Notes: generated by a model not told the origin, from the letters alone. DNA of 64,000 nt from Fredericiella sp038205395 (GCA_038205395.1 JBBRBX010000013.1:3475-67474), one strand, 5' to 3'; positions 1 through 9,136 are shown, counted from the first letter of the stretch. A program made the numbers and translations.

Positions 1-408
1 GAGCACCTGGGCGCCGTCGGCCAGCGCCTGCTGCGCCTGCGCACGCTGGGTGACGGCGTCGCCCTGGGCGTTGAAAATGGTGTAGGGCACCGCCGCCGCC
101 GTCAGCGCTTCGTCAAAAAAGCGGCGGTCATCCATCTCCCAGCGCGGCGAGGAGGTGCGGTCCGGCAGCAGCACGGCGACCCCGCCGGGGTTGATCGTAC
201 AGACACCGGCGTCCTCTGCGCTAACTTCCAGGGCAGTGGCTTCCTCAGTAGTGGCCGTCGCCGCGGCGGCGTCGCCGGCGTTGGAAGCGGCTGGCGGCGG
301 GACGACAGGCGTGCAGCCCGCCGCCAGCCAGACCAGAGCCAACAGGACAACGGTTAACAGGCCAGGGGCCAACAGGCGGGGCATCATAATGCGCTTAGGC
401 ATGGACAT
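1..408 (-). CDS. Sugar-binding lipoprotein of a CUT2-type ABC importer, partial
   Basis: Only the N-terminal 136 residues are present; the gene runs off the window start. The translation opens with a basic n-region and hydrophobic stretch ending in a lipobox (AAGC, Cys about residue 32), then a low-complexity Ala/Thr/Glu tether. After it comes the start of a periplasmic-binding-protein type 1 fold, including a segment around SPRWEMDD that resembles the first strand and helix of xylose- and ChvE-type binding proteins. The ATG at 406-408 is preceded by AGGAG about 9 bases upstream. It lies 104 bp after the permease gene on the same strand, so the operon has two binding proteins, one at each end. 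Family assignment is by pattern; the ligand is unknown. Confidence 0.75.
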   Translation of the reverse strand, partial: MSMPKRIMMPRLLAPGLLTVVLLALVWLAAGCTPVVPPPAASNAGDAAAATATTEEATALEVSAEDAGVCTINPGGVAVLLPDRTSSPRWEMDDRRFFDEALTAAAVPYTIFNAQGDAVTQRAQAQQALADGAQVL

Positions 409-512
409 GGAGTTGTCTCCTTTGTGTTTTGCATCCATCACAACAGTTGCAGACCCATCATAACGGGAAGCGGCGCGAATGCCCAAGCGCAGCCGGTGCA
501 GCCGGCTTGCGC

Positions 513-1694
513 TCAACTGCCGCGGCGGCGGGTGGTGGCGTCAAAGATCACCGCAATCGCCAGCACCAACCCTCTGGCGACATACTGCACGGAAATATCG
601 ACCCCCATCAAATTCATGCCGCTGGTCAGCGAACCCATCACCAAAGCGCCGATCAACGACCCGAACACGCTGCCGACGCCGCCGGCAGCCGATACGCCGC
701 CGACATAGGCCGCCGCGATGGCATCCAGCTCAAACAGCGTACCGGCGGTGGTCGTGGCGGACTGCAGGCGCGAGGTGAAGAGGATGGCGGACAGCGCCGA
801 CAGCAGCCCCATCGAGCCGAACACCACATAGGTGATGCGTTTTACGCTGATGCCGCTCAACTCCGCCGCTTCCGGATTGCCGCCGACGGCATAGATATGC
901 CGCCCCAGCACGGTGCGCGTGGTGATAAAGCTGTAGATCGCCACCACAATCAGGATGATCACCGCCGTCCACGACAAGCCGTTGTAGCCCGCCAGCACCC
1001 ACGTCACCAGGGCGAGCAAGATGGCAATAAAAACGAGCTTGAGCACAAAGATGGCGCTGGGCAGCACCTCAAAGCCATAGGCCTGCTTGCGGCGGCGACC
1101 GTTGATCTCGCTGAAGATATAGAAGACGATGCCGATCGCCCCCAGCAGCAGCGTCAACTTGTGGCCGGGGATAAAATCAAAGCCGGGAATGTCGGGGATA
1201 TAGCCGTTGCCGATGGCGTTGAAGGCTGCATCGGGGATGATGATCGTCCCCGTGCCCGCCGTCGCCTGCAGCAGCAGCCCGCGATAGATCAGCCAGCCGG
1301 CGAGCGTGGCCACAAAGGACGGTATCCCAAAGTAGGCGACCAGGAAGGCAGTGATGAGTCCGGCCAACGCACCCAGCACCAGCACAAACGGAATGGCAAC
1401 GCCGACCGGCCACATCCACTGCACCATGGCAATGGCGGCGATGGCGCCCAGAAAGCCGGCCAGAAAACCGACCGACAGGTCAATGTGGCGGATGACGATC
1501 ACCAGCGTCATGCCTACGGCCAGCACGGCAATATAGCCGGTCTGGTTGATCAAATTGCTGATATTGCGCGCCGACAGAAACAGGCCGTTTGTCAGGACCG
1601 TAAAGATTCCCATGATGACAAATAGGGCAATGTACATGCCGTATTCGCGGACATTCTGGCGCAGAACTCTCTGCAGGTCTTGAAAGAAGGTCAC
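513..1694 (-). CDS. CUT2 sugar ABC transporter permease (XylH/GguB-like)
   Basis: A 393-residue polytopic protein of the BPD_transp_2 family, the membrane channel of ribose/xylose/multiple-sugar importers. Many hydrophobic segments are visible, together with family motifs: the HIDLSVG segment after the second helix, GNPEAAELSGI in the cytoplasmic coupling loop, and AAYVGGVSAAGGVGSVFGSLIGA near the C-terminal third. Translation probably starts at a GTG (1692-1694), since AAGGAG lies about 9 bases upstream. Only 11 bp separate it from the ATPase gene upstream, so it is part of the same transcript. It should pair with the ATPase at 1706-3226 and the binding protein at 3343-4533. Confidence 0.9.
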   Translation of the reverse strand: MTFFQDLQRVLRQNVREYGMYIALFVIMGIFTVLTNGLFLSARNISNLINQTGYIAVLAVGMTLVIVIRHIDLSVGFLAGFLGAIAAIAMVQWMWPVGVAIPFVLVLGALAGLITAFLVAYFGIPSFVATLAGWLIYRGLLLQATAGTGTIIIPDAAFNAIGNGYIPDIPGFDFIPGHKLTLLLGAIGIVFYIFSEINGRRRKQAYGFEVLPSAIFVLKLVFIAILLALVTWVLAGYNGLSWTAVIILIVVAIYSFITTRTVLGRHIYAVGGNPEAAELSGISVKRITYVVFGSMGLLSALSAILFTSRLQSATTTAGTLFELDAIAAAYVGGVSAAGGVGSVFGSLIGALVMGSLTSGMNLMGVDISVQYVARGLVLAIAVIFDATTRRRGS

Positions 1695-1705
1695 CGCGGG
1701 TCTCC

Positions 1706-3226
1706 TTAGCTGGTGGCTAACTGCATGACTTTTTCTTGGGTCGCTTCCGCAATCGGCAGTTCCCCCGTGATTCTGCCGGCGGAGACGACATACACCCGGT
1801 CGCTCATGCCCAGCACTTCGGGCAGCTCGGAGGAGAGCATCACAATGCTCATCCCCTGCTCCACCAGCCCATTCATGAGCTGGTAAATCTCATATTTGGC
1901 CCCCACATCAATCCCGCGCGTCGGCTCATCCAGGATCAAGATGTCTGGCTTGACGAATAGCCACTTGCCGAGCGACACCTTCTGCTGGTTGCCGCCGCTC
2001 AAATTGGCGACTTTCTGCTCGACGCTGGGCGTCTTTACATTCAGGCTGACCCGGTAATCGTTGGCGACTTTGACTTCCGCATTGTTGTCGACCACCCCGC
2101 GCGCGGCAATCTCCTGCAGATTAGCGAGGGTGATGTTCTGCTTAACATCCTGGATCAGGATCAATCCTTTGGCCTTGCGGTCCTCGGTCACATAGGCGAG
2201 ACCGGCCTCAATGGCATCGTGCGGTTCGTTGAACTGCTTTTTCTCGCCGTTGATAAAGAGATCGCCGGAAAGCTGGAAGTGGGTGGAATTGCCGAAGATA
2301 CTCAAAGCGAGTTCGGTGCGCCCGGACCCCATCAGCCCGGCGAAGCCCACGATCTCCCCCTTCTTCACATAGAAGTTCACATCTTTGAGCACATCGCGGC
2401 CCAGGGACGGGCTGTAGGCATTCCAATTCTTTACTTCCAAAGCCACTTCGTCGGAACGTTTGTGTTCGCGGTCGGGGTAGATGTTTTCAATCTCGCGCCC
2501 CACCATATGTTTGATCAACACCGGTTCGGAGGCTTCCCCCGCGGTTGCGTCCAGTGTGCAGACCGTCTGCCCATCGCGCAGCACAGTCACCGTATCGGCG
2601 ATGGCGATAACTTCTTTCAGCTTGTGCGAGATCATAATGCAGGTGACGCCCTGCTGCTTCAGATCGCGCAGCAGATGCAGAAGATTTTCGCTGTCCGTCT
2701 CGTTCAGCGCCGCCGTCGGCTCATCCAGAATCAAAAGCTTGACATTCTTGCTCAGCGCCTTGGCGATTTCGATCAACTGCTGCTTGCCCACGCCCAGATC
2801 TTTGACTTTGGCCGCCGGGTTGACGGTAAGCCTGACTTTCTTCAGCATTTCGCCGGCGCGGCGGATCGTCTCGTTCCAGTCCACCAGAAAACCGCTGCTG
2901 ATCTCATGGCCCAGAAAGATATTCTCGTAGACAGTCAGTTCGGGCACCAGCGCCAGTTCTTGATAGATGATGGCGATGCCGGCCTTTTCGCTGTCGGCAA
3001 TGCCGCGGAACTCCTGCACCTGGCCGCCAAACAGGATGTCGCCGCTGTAGTCGCCATACGGATAGACGCCGCTCAGCACCTTCATCAGCGTGGACTTGCC
3101 GGCGCCGTTCTCGCCCACAAGACAGTGAATCTCCCCCGGCGCCACGCGGAAACTCACATTGTCCAAGGCCTTCACACCGGGAAAGGTCTTGGTGATATTC
3201 TTCATTTCTAAAATAGGCGTGGCCAT
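1706..3226 (-). CDS. CUT2 sugar ABC transporter, duplicated ATP-binding protein (XylG/GguA-like)
   Basis: A 506-residue protein with two fused nucleotide-binding domains, the usual arrangement of ribose/xylose/galactose-type importers. Domain 1 has a canonical Walker A (GENGAGKS, residues 38-45) and Walker B (LLILDEPT); its signature region is the divergent VGKQQ form. Domain 2 has the family's altered P-loop, GLMGSGRTE, a good signature LSGGNQQK and ILILDEPT. The pattern YPYGDYSGDILFGG just after the first Walker A is typical of the multiple-sugar (GguA/XylG) branch. The ATG has GGAG upstream. It provides the motor for the permease at 513-1694; the two genes are 11 bp apart. Confidence 0.92.
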   Translation of the reverse strand: MATPILEMKNITKTFPGVKALDNVSFRVAPGEIHCLVGENGAGKSTLMKVLSGVYPYGDYSGDILFGGQVQEFRGIADSEKAGIAIIYQELALVPELTVYENIFLGHEISSGFLVDWNETIRRAGEMLKKVRLTVNPAAKVKDLGVGKQQLIEIAKALSKNVKLLILDEPTAALNETDSENLLHLLRDLKQQGVTCIMISHKLKEVIAIADTVTVLRDGQTVCTLDATAGEASEPVLIKHMVGREIENIYPDREHKRSDEVALEVKNWNAYSPSLGRDVLKDVNFYVKKGEIVGFAGLMGSGRTELALSIFGNSTHFQLSGDLFINGEKKQFNEPHDAIEAGLAYVTEDRKAKGLILIQDVKQNITLANLQEIAARGVVDNNAEVKVANDYRVSLNVKTPSVEQKVANLSGGNQQKVSLGKWLFVKPDILILDEPTRGIDVGAKYEIYQLMNGLVEQGMSIVMLSSELPEVLGMSDRVYVVSAGRITGELPIAEATQEKVMQLATS

Positions 3227-3342
3227 CGCATCTCCGCCGAACCGGCTGGTCGAGGAATGAAACCGTGATAAAAACCAAGAATCGTGATGAGGGGGTCATC
3301 ACGATTCCGGTGCAATTCCGGTATTGACAAAACAACTGCCGG

Positions 3343-4533
3343 CTAGTTGAGGCCGGTGAATTCACTGGCAGGCCAGTAGCCGGAGTCGATAATGGCTGAC
3401 TGGACATTGCTCTGGTCGACGGTGATGACTTCGGACGGCTTGGCCGGGACATCGATCTTGCCGTTGTTATAGGTGGTCGTCTGCTCCGGTGTACCGCCGT
3501 CCAGGAAGGCCGTCGCCGCGTTGATGGCGTCAGCCGCCAGCGTGCGCACATCCTTGAGGACGGTCATGGACTGCTTGCCGTCAATGATGTACTGGATCGA
3601 AGCCTTCTCCGCATCCTGGCCGGTGACGATAAAGCTGCTGACATCCGGGTCGGCGGCGAAGACATCGGCGATGGCGCGGGCAGTGCCGTCATTGGGGGCG
3701 AGGATAGAGACGTCGCCCTTGTCTTCGGCAGTGGCCACGGTCAGGTTGGCTTCCGCCAGGCTCTTGGCCGTGTTGAAGTCCCAGTTGGTGGTGACTTGAC
3801 CGATGATGTTGGACATTTCGTCGCGGGTCAGCGTGGGCTTGTCCTGCAGGGCGACGGCTTCGCTGGAATTCTTGATGACGAAGGTGCCGTCGGCAATCTT
3901 GGGCTGCAGCACATTCCAGGCGCCTTCAAAGAAGAGGAAGGCATTGTTGTCGGAGGCGGCGCCCGCATACAGATAGAGCGGGTTGCCGGTTCCGCTGGCC
4001 TTGTCGACCAGATACTGCGCTTGGGCTTCGCCCACGGCGACGCTGTCGAAGGTCACATAGTAGTCGACGGCATCGGTGCCGAGGATCAGGCGGTCATAGG
4101 CGATCACCTTGACGCCGGCGGCCTTGGCGGCCTCAGCGGCGGCAGCGGCGGCGGCGCCGTCCTGCGGGGTGAGGATGAGCACCTTGACGCCCTTGGTCAG
4201 CAGCGACTCGACGTTGGCCTTCTCCTTGGCGGAATCGCCCTGGCTGAAGAGGATGTCCACCGGCACGCCGGCGGTGGCCAGCAGTTCATTAAAGCGGGCT
4301 TCATCCTGAATCCAGCGCGGTTCGTCTTTGGTGGGCAGCACGATGCCGACCAGCGGAGAACCGGATGCCGGGGCCGCGGCTTCAGCGGTGGCTTCGGTTG
4401 TCGCGGCTGCCGTATCGCCGGCTGCCGGCGCCGCCGCAGGGGCTGCCGCCGGTGCGGCGCAGGCGACAACCATCCCTGCCATCATCGCCACGGCGAGGAT
4501 CAACAACAAGGCGCGAAAAATCTTGTTATGCAT
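3343..4533 (-). CDS. Multiple-sugar-binding lipoprotein (ChvE/XylF-like)
   Basis: A 396-residue substrate-binding lipoprotein. The open frame continues far upstream, but the biological start is the ATG at 4531-4533: GGAGG lies just before it and a signal peptide with lipobox VVAC (Cys25) follows at once. After an Ala/Pro/Thr tether comes a type 1 periplasmic binding protein with ChvE/XylF hallmarks: GIVLPTKDEPRWIQDE, a strand with ILTPQDG, VIAYDRLILG, ASDNNA, APNDGTARAI, VTGQDAEK and VLKDVRTLA. The family binds aldoses such as xylose, glucose or galactose; the exact ligand cannot be read from sequence. It is the first gene of a four-gene minus-strand operon driven by the promoter at 4589-4616. 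Confidence 0.9.
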   Translation of the reverse strand: MHNKIFRALLLILAVAMMAGMVVACAAPAAAPAAAPAAGDTAAATTEATAEAAAPASGSPLVGIVLPTKDEPRWIQDEARFNELLATAGVPVDILFSQGDSAKEKANVESLLTKGVKVLILTPQDGAAAAAAAEAAKAAGVKVIAYDRLILGTDAVDYYVTFDSVAVGEAQAQYLVDKASGTGNPLYLYAGAASDNNAFLFFEGAWNVLQPKIADGTFVIKNSSEAVALQDKPTLTRDEMSNIIGQVTTNWDFNTAKSLAEANLTVATAEDKGDVSILAPNDGTARAIADVFAADPDVSSFIVTGQDAEKASIQYIIDGKQSMTVLKDVRTLAADAINAATAFLDGGTPEQTTTYNNGKIDVPAKPSEVITVDQSNVQSAIIDSGYWPASEFTGLN

Positions 4534-4572
4534 AGTAACCTCCAGAGAATAGATTAGGTTGACTGTGTTAGA

Positions 4573-4603
4573 TATATCCTGCCACATTAGTATATGTCCT
4601 GCC
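4573..4603. repeat. Direct repeat overlapping the minus-strand -10 box (possible operator)
   Basis: The heptamer TCCTGCC occurs at 4577-4583 and again at 4597-4603, exactly 20 bp apart, each preceded by an AT-rich TATA-like tract. The spacing of two helical turns and the overlap with the -10 box fit a regulator binding site. That function is inferred. Confidence 0.4.
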
Positions 4604-4616
4604 GCCCGTCTGTCAA
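4589..4616 (-). promoter_or_regulatory. Promoter of the ChvE/Ggu-like operon
   Basis: Read on the minus strand, TTGACA (4611-4616) and TATACT (4589-4594) are separated by 16 bp. This is an almost perfect sigma-70-type promoter, with the expected transcript start about 45-50 bases ahead of the ChvE-like start codon. Confidence 0.7.
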
Positions 4617-4734
4617 AACAATGCAGGCGAGCCACTTGAAAAGCCTGAGAGGCTATTCGCCCGCAAGATAGGTTTATGCATCGACGCCCCCCGAGCCTGC
4701 CGCCGGAGCTATCGCTGCTCCCTCCGCGCTTTCT

Positions 4735-4764
4735 TTGACAAACCGCCGAGCAGCGGCATATACT
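4735..4764 (+). promoter_or_regulatory. Promoter of the XylF/G/H-like operon
   Basis: TTGACA (4735-4740) and TATACT (4759-4764) are 18 bp apart on the plus strand. The transcript would carry an untranslated leader of roughly 190 bases before the gene at 4963. Confidence 0.65.
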
Positions 4765-4962
4765 GACAGACGGCAGCAACACAGACCATCTCAAGTGTGG
4801 GATGCCTCGCCTGCGCTCTGCCACTCCTGAACACATGCAGTACCCATAGCGGCTTCTTGAGGAAATGCGGAGAGCAAATCCTTGCAGAAGTTTTTGGCCC
4901 CTGCGTCCTCTTGGACAGCAGGTCTTTTCCATCACATCTAGTGACTTGTTTGGAGGAAAGGT

Positions 4963-6132
4963 ATGCAAAATAAGAAGCTTCGCCTGATTCTGGTGGTGGC
5001 TGTGTTTGCGGCCCTCGCCAGCCTGCTGGCTGCCTGCGCCACACCGGCAGCCGCCCCATCCGCCCCGGCTGCCGGCGACGCCACTGCAGCCGCCGCGGGT
5101 GATGCAGCCGCCGGCGAGAAGATCAAAGTCGGCCTCTCTTTCTCGGATTTCGCCACCGAACGCTGGAAGAACGAGGAAGTCATTCTGCGCAAGCTGCTGG
5201 AAGACAAGGGCTATGAAGTTGTCAGCCAGGAAGCCAACCAGGATGTGAAACTGCAGAACGACCAGATCGACAACATGGTCAGCCAAGGCGTCAAGGCGCT
5301 GATTATTGTGGCGCAGGACGGTGATGCCGTCGTCACCGCCGTGGATAAAGCTGCCGATGCCGGTGTGGCCGTGGTTGCCTACGACCGCCTCATCAAAAGC
5401 GCCAAGATTGCCGGTTACATCTCCTTCAACAACGTTGAAGTGGGTCGTCAGCAGGCTGATGGTGTGATGACGGCGCTGGACATCGAGAATTGGGATGTCG
5501 CCGCTAATGGGCCGGCGCGCGTCGTCAAGCTCGGCGGCAGCCCGACCGATAACAACGCCATTCTGTTCCGCCAAGGCCAGGATGAAATTGTTGACCCGTT
5601 GGTAGCCGATGGCAAGGTCGAAATTGTAGCCGACCAGTGGGTGGAGAACTGGGATCCGGCCAACGCGCTCAAGCTGATGGAGAACATCCTGACCGGCGCC
5701 AACAACGACGTCGATGCAGTCGTGGCCTCCAATGACGGCACGGCGCTCGGTGCGCTGCAGGCGCTCAATGCGCAGGGTCTCGCCGGAACCGTTCCGATCT
5801 CCGGCCAGGACGCCACCGCCGATGGCTGCAACAGCATCGTCAAGGGTGAACTGACCGTCTCGATCCTCAAGGACATCCGCAACCTGGCCCCCATCGCGGT
5901 GGACATGGTGGAAGCCCTGTTGAATGGCAAACCCGTGCAAGGTCTGCAGGAGTACACACTGGCGGAGCTGACCAACGACGAGTCCATGCAGGGCAACGTC
6001 CAGGCGCTCTTCCTGCCGGTCGAGCAAGTCAACCAGAGCAATGCGAATGAACTGTGCGTTGCCAACGGCTTCCAGTCGTATGATGATGTCTATCGTGACA
6101 TCCCTGAAGATCAGCGCCCCGCCCGGCCCTGA
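4963..6132 (+). CDS. xylF: D-xylose-type sugar-binding lipoprotein (XylF-like)
   Basis: A 389-residue lipoprotein with signal peptide and lipobox LAAC (Cys25), an Ala/Pro-rich tether, then a type 1 periplasmic binding domain. XylF-type motifs include GLSFSDFATERW near the start of the domain, QANQDVKLQNDQIDN-like spacing, VAYDRLI, ISFNNVEVGRQQA, GGSPTDNNA, VVASNDGTALGA and SGQDATADGC. A strong Shine-Dalgarno (GGAGGAAAGG) precedes the ATG. It heads an operon with an ATPase and a permease, and a hairpin after the gene probably trims expression of the downstream genes. Xylose is the best ligand guess by family; related aldoses are possible. Confidence 0.88.
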   Translation: MQNKKLRLILVVAVFAALASLLAACATPAAAPSAPAAGDATAAAAGDAAAGEKIKVGLSFSDFATERWKNEEVILRKLLEDKGYEVVSQEANQDVKLQNDQIDNMVSQGVKALIIVAQDGDAVVTAVDKAADAGVAVVAYDRLIKSAKIAGYISFNNVEVGRQQADGVMTALDIENWDVAANGPARVVKLGGSPTDNNAILFRQGQDEIVDPLVADGKVEIVADQWVENWDPANALKLMENILTGANNDVDAVVASNDGTALGALQALNAQGLAGTVPISGQDATADGCNSIVKGELTVSILKDIRNLAPIAVDMVEALLNGKPVQGLQEYTLAELTNDESMQGNVQALFLPVEQVNQSNANELCVANGFQSYDDVYRDIPEDQRPARP

Positions 6133-6148
6133 GCATAACTGAGTGAAC

Positions 6149-6189
6149 ATAGGCCCGGCCGCACAATGCAGTAAGCGCGCCGGGCCTAT
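6149..6189 (+). terminator. Hairpin between xylF and xylG (partial terminator or mRNA stabiliser)
   Basis: ATAGGCCCGGC (6149-6159) pairs perfectly with GCCGGGCCTAT (6179-6189), an 11-bp stem with a 19-base loop. There is no U tract, and the next gene is co-directional, so it more likely raises the binding-protein to ATPase ratio than ends the transcript. Confidence 0.55.
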
Positions 6190-6273
6190 CTGTATAGAAA
6201 GCCGGAACCGCCTCTTCCGGCGCCTGCCTGGCAGGTGAATCAACCTTGTGGGCGTGGTCTACAGGAGCAAGCA

Positions 6274-7818
6274 GTGAACGACGACATCATTCTGGATATT
6301 CGGAACGTAACCAAGCGTTTTCCCGGCGTTACGGCGCTGGATAACGTCTCCATGCAGATCCGCCGCGGTGAAATTCACGGATTGTGTGGCGAAAACGGCG
6401 CCGGCAAATCGACGCTGATGAAGATTCTATCGGGCGTCTATCCCTACGGAACATACGAAGGCACAATCATTTACGACGGCCAGGAGCTGAATCTGGGCGC
6501 CGGCGCCATCCGCCAGGCACGCGACGAGGGGATCGCCATCGTCTACCAGGAGCTGACCCTGGTGCCGAATATGACGGTGGGCGAGAATGTTTTTTTGGGC
6601 AAAGAACCCGTCGCCAATGGCACAATTGACTGGAGCAAACTTTACGCCGATACGCGTGACATCTTGGCCACCTACCGCCTGGATGTGCAGCCGCAGGCGC
6701 AAGTCCGCCATTTGGGTGTCGGCAAGATGCAAATGGTGGAAATCGCCAAGGCGCTCTCCGAGAATGCCAAGATTCTCATTCTGGATGAACCAACCAGTGC
6801 CCTCACTGAAAGCGAAATCGCCAAGCTGATGGAAATCTTGGAGAATCTACGCAGCCACGGCGTGACCTGTATTTACATTACGCACAAATTAGAAGAATTT
6901 TTCCGCATTACCGACTCCGTCACCATTTTGCGCGACGGCAAGACCGTCACGACGCAGCCGACCAGTCAACTGACGCAGGAAAAGCTGGTCAGCTATATGG
7001 TAGGGCGCGAAATGAAGGAGCGCTTTCCCAGAGGCCGGCGCAAGCCGGGCGAAGTCATCTTTGAAGTCAAGGATTTGCAGGCGGTCGATCCGGACGAAAC
7101 CAGCCGCAAAGTGCTGGAAGGCGTCAGCTTTACGCTGCGCCGCGGCGAAATTCTGGGTATTGCCGGGCTGATGGGATCAGGCCGCACGGAGTTGGTCACC
7201 ACCATTTTTGGCGAATACGGCAAAATTACGGGCGGCAGTATTGCGTTGGAAGGGCAAGAAGTACATATCAGCGGCGCACGCGACGCTATGCACAAAGGCA
7301 TCAGCCTGGTGCCTGAGGACCGCAAAGGCCAGGGGCTGGTGCTGATGCAGTCGATCCTGCAAAACATCTCGCTGGCCAATCTTGACCAGTTTTCAGCCTT
7401 CTTCCGCATTGACGCCGATGCGGAGCTGGTGGCGGCTACACGGCAGGCCAAGAGCCTCGGCGTCAAGGCCCCCAATCTGCAAGCACAGGTCGATTCCTTG
7501 TCCGGCGGCAACCAGCAGAAGGTGGTCATCGCCAAATGGCTGCTGTCCAATCCGAAAATTCTGATTATGGACGATCCCACACGCGGCATCGATGTGGGAG
7601 CAAAGTACGAGATATACAAGCTGATGAATGATCTGGCCGAGCGCGGCGTGGCGATCATTATGATATCCAGCGAACTGGAAGAAGTGCTCGGCATGAGTGA
7701 CCGGATCATGGTGATGCATGAAGGGCGTTCGACGCGTACGTTGGACAGCGCCGAAGCTTCGCAGGAACGGATCATGGCGCTCGCCACCGGTATTGCCGAT
7801 ACATTTGTGCCCGCATAA
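6274..7818 (+). CDS. xylG: CUT2 sugar ABC transporter, duplicated ATP-binding protein (XylG-like)
   Basis: A 514-residue double-ATPase subunit for xylose-type import. I place the start at the GTG at 6274-6276 because AGGAG sits 6-10 bases upstream; the frame stays open to 6235. Domain 1 has Walker A GENGAGKS (residues 39-46) and Walker B ILILDEPT. Domain 2 has the family's GLMGSGRTE P-loop and LSGGNQQK signature. Its Walker B reads ILIMDDPT, with Asp where the catalytic Glu normally stands; the paralogue at 1706-3226 keeps Glu. It is followed 22 bp later by the permease gene. Function is secure at family level. Confidence 0.92.
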   Translation: MNDDIILDIRNVTKRFPGVTALDNVSMQIRRGEIHGLCGENGAGKSTLMKILSGVYPYGTYEGTIIYDGQELNLGAGAIRQARDEGIAIVYQELTLVPNMTVGENVFLGKEPVANGTIDWSKLYADTRDILATYRLDVQPQAQVRHLGVGKMQMVEIAKALSENAKILILDEPTSALTESEIAKLMEILENLRSHGVTCIYITHKLEEFFRITDSVTILRDGKTVTTQPTSQLTQEKLVSYMVGREMKERFPRGRRKPGEVIFEVKDLQAVDPDETSRKVLEGVSFTLRRGEILGIAGLMGSGRTELVTTIFGEYGKITGGSIALEGQEVHISGARDAMHKGISLVPEDRKGQGLVLMQSILQNISLANLDQFSAFFRIDADAELVAATRQAKSLGVKAPNLQAQVDSLSGGNQQKVVIAKWLLSNPKILIMDDPTRGIDVGAKYEIYKLMNDLAERGVAIIMISSELEEVLGMSDRIMVMHEGRSTRTLDSAEASQERIMALATGIADTFVPA

Positions 7819-7840
7819 AGTTGATCGAGGAGTAAATTGT

Positions 7841-9052
7841 ATGGCTGTCACGACGGATGCAGGAGCACCCAAACGGGCTGCGGGACTGGGATCTGAAATA
7901 GGCAGACGCTTTCGCAGCAATATTCAAACCTATACCATTATTCTGGCGCTGGTGGCGATCTGGATGCTGTTTGCCGCGCTGACCAACGGCGCCTTCTTGA
8001 GCGCACAAAACGTCTCCAATTTGTTTCGCCAGATGACGGTCACTTCCTTCCTGGCCATCGGCATGGTGTTTGTAATTGTCACAGGCAATATTGACCTGTC
8101 GGTCGGCAAACTGGCGGGATTTGTGTCTGTGGTGGCGGCCTACTTTCAGGCCAATGTCTGGTATCAAATGATGCCGAACCAGCCGCTGATTGCCGCTGCG
8201 CTGTCGATTCTGATCGGCGTCGGCGTCGGTGTGTTGTTTGGTGTGCTGCAAGGCTATATCATTGCCTTTCTCAATGTGCCGGCCTTTATCGTCACACTGG
8301 GCGGCATGTTTGTGCTCAACGGCCTGATCCTGCTGGTGACGCAAGGCAAGACCATTCCGGCCAACCAGCCCTACTTCTCCGAAATCGCGCAGGGCTATCT
8401 GCCCTCCTGGGCGGGATGGGTGATTGCGGCGGCCGTCATTGTGTTTCTGTTTTGGAACATGCTGCGCAGCCGCCAGAGCCGGGCGCGCCACGGCTTTGCG
8501 CTGCCTAATATCGGGCTGGAACTGGCCTCCACCATTTTCTTCTCGCTGCTTGTACTGGGGTATGTCTATTGGGTAAACCAGTACCGCGGCATCCAGACGC
8601 CCGTCATGCTGCTGGCGATCACGGCGATAATTATGGCCTACGTATCGAACAACACCCGCTTTGGCCGCTATGCCTATGCCATTGGCGGCAACCGCGAAGC
8701 ATCGCGCTTATCCGGCATCAACATCCGGCGCAGCATCTTCCTGATCTTTGTGTTGATGGGGCTGTTGTCGGGGATTGCCGGCATTGTGCTGGCCTCCTAT
8801 GTGGGCTACGGCACGACGGCTGCCGGGCAGGGCTATGAGCTTGACGCCATCGCCAGCGCCATCCTGGGCGGCACCTCCACCCTGGGCGGTGTCGGCACCG
8901 TCTTCGGCGCCCTCATCGGCTCGCTGATTATGAGCAGCCTCACCACCGGCCTGCAGATGCTCAACGTAGCCCCCGCCTGGCAATACCTGGTCAAAGGCGG
9001 CGTACTGGTGCTGGCCGTGTATGCGGATGTCTACTTTAAGAAGAACCGGTAA
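7841..9052 (+). CDS. xylH: CUT2 sugar ABC transporter permease (XylH-like)
   Basis: A 403-residue membrane permease of the BPD_transp_2 family. The ATG at 7841 is preceded by GAGGAG; a longer frame starting at 7718 overlaps xylG and lacks such a signal. Several long hydrophobic helices are visible, with family motifs NIDLSVGKLAGF, IGGNREASRLSGI in the coupling loop and SAILGGTSTLGGVGTVFGALIG. A hydrophilic stretch near residues 205-225 rich in Arg separates two groups of helices, as in other XylH proteins. It completes the binding protein/ATPase/permease set, and a terminator-like hairpin follows. Confidence 0.92.
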   Translation: MAVTTDAGAPKRAAGLGSEIGRRFRSNIQTYTIILALVAIWMLFAALTNGAFLSAQNVSNLFRQMTVTSFLAIGMVFVIVTGNIDLSVGKLAGFVSVVAAYFQANVWYQMMPNQPLIAAALSILIGVGVGVLFGVLQGYIIAFLNVPAFIVTLGGMFVLNGLILLVTQGKTIPANQPYFSEIAQGYLPSWAGWVIAAAVIVFLFWNMLRSRQSRARHGFALPNIGLELASTIFFSLLVLGYVYWVNQYRGIQTPVMLLAITAIIMAYVSNNTRFGRYAYAIGGNREASRLSGINIRRSIFLIFVLMGLLSGIAGIVLASYVGYGTTAAGQGYELDAIASAILGGTSTLGGVGTVFGALIGSLIMSSLTTGLQMLNVAPAWQYLVKGGVLVLAVYADVYFKKNR

Positions 9053-9136
9053 GCAGCATTGCTGGAAACGAGGAACAGGCCCCTACGTTCCTTCGCTTGC
9101 CGAAACAAATGTTCGGTTATACAATCAGAATACATT

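Larger units (their letters stand above)
4534..4962. other. Divergent control region between two sugar-importer operons
   Basis: A 429-bp gene-free stretch between divergently transcribed operons. It holds a near-consensus sigma-70-type promoter on each strand, a direct repeat around the minus-strand -10 box, and a leader of about 190 bases before the plus-strand XylF start. No small coding gene or recognisable riboswitch was seen in it. Confidence 0.7.

Noticed and set aside
4534..6243. Upstream continuation of the ChvE-like frame (966 codons in total)
   Set aside because: Runs antisense through the XylF-like gene and has no signal; a lipobox and GGAGG mark the start at 4533.
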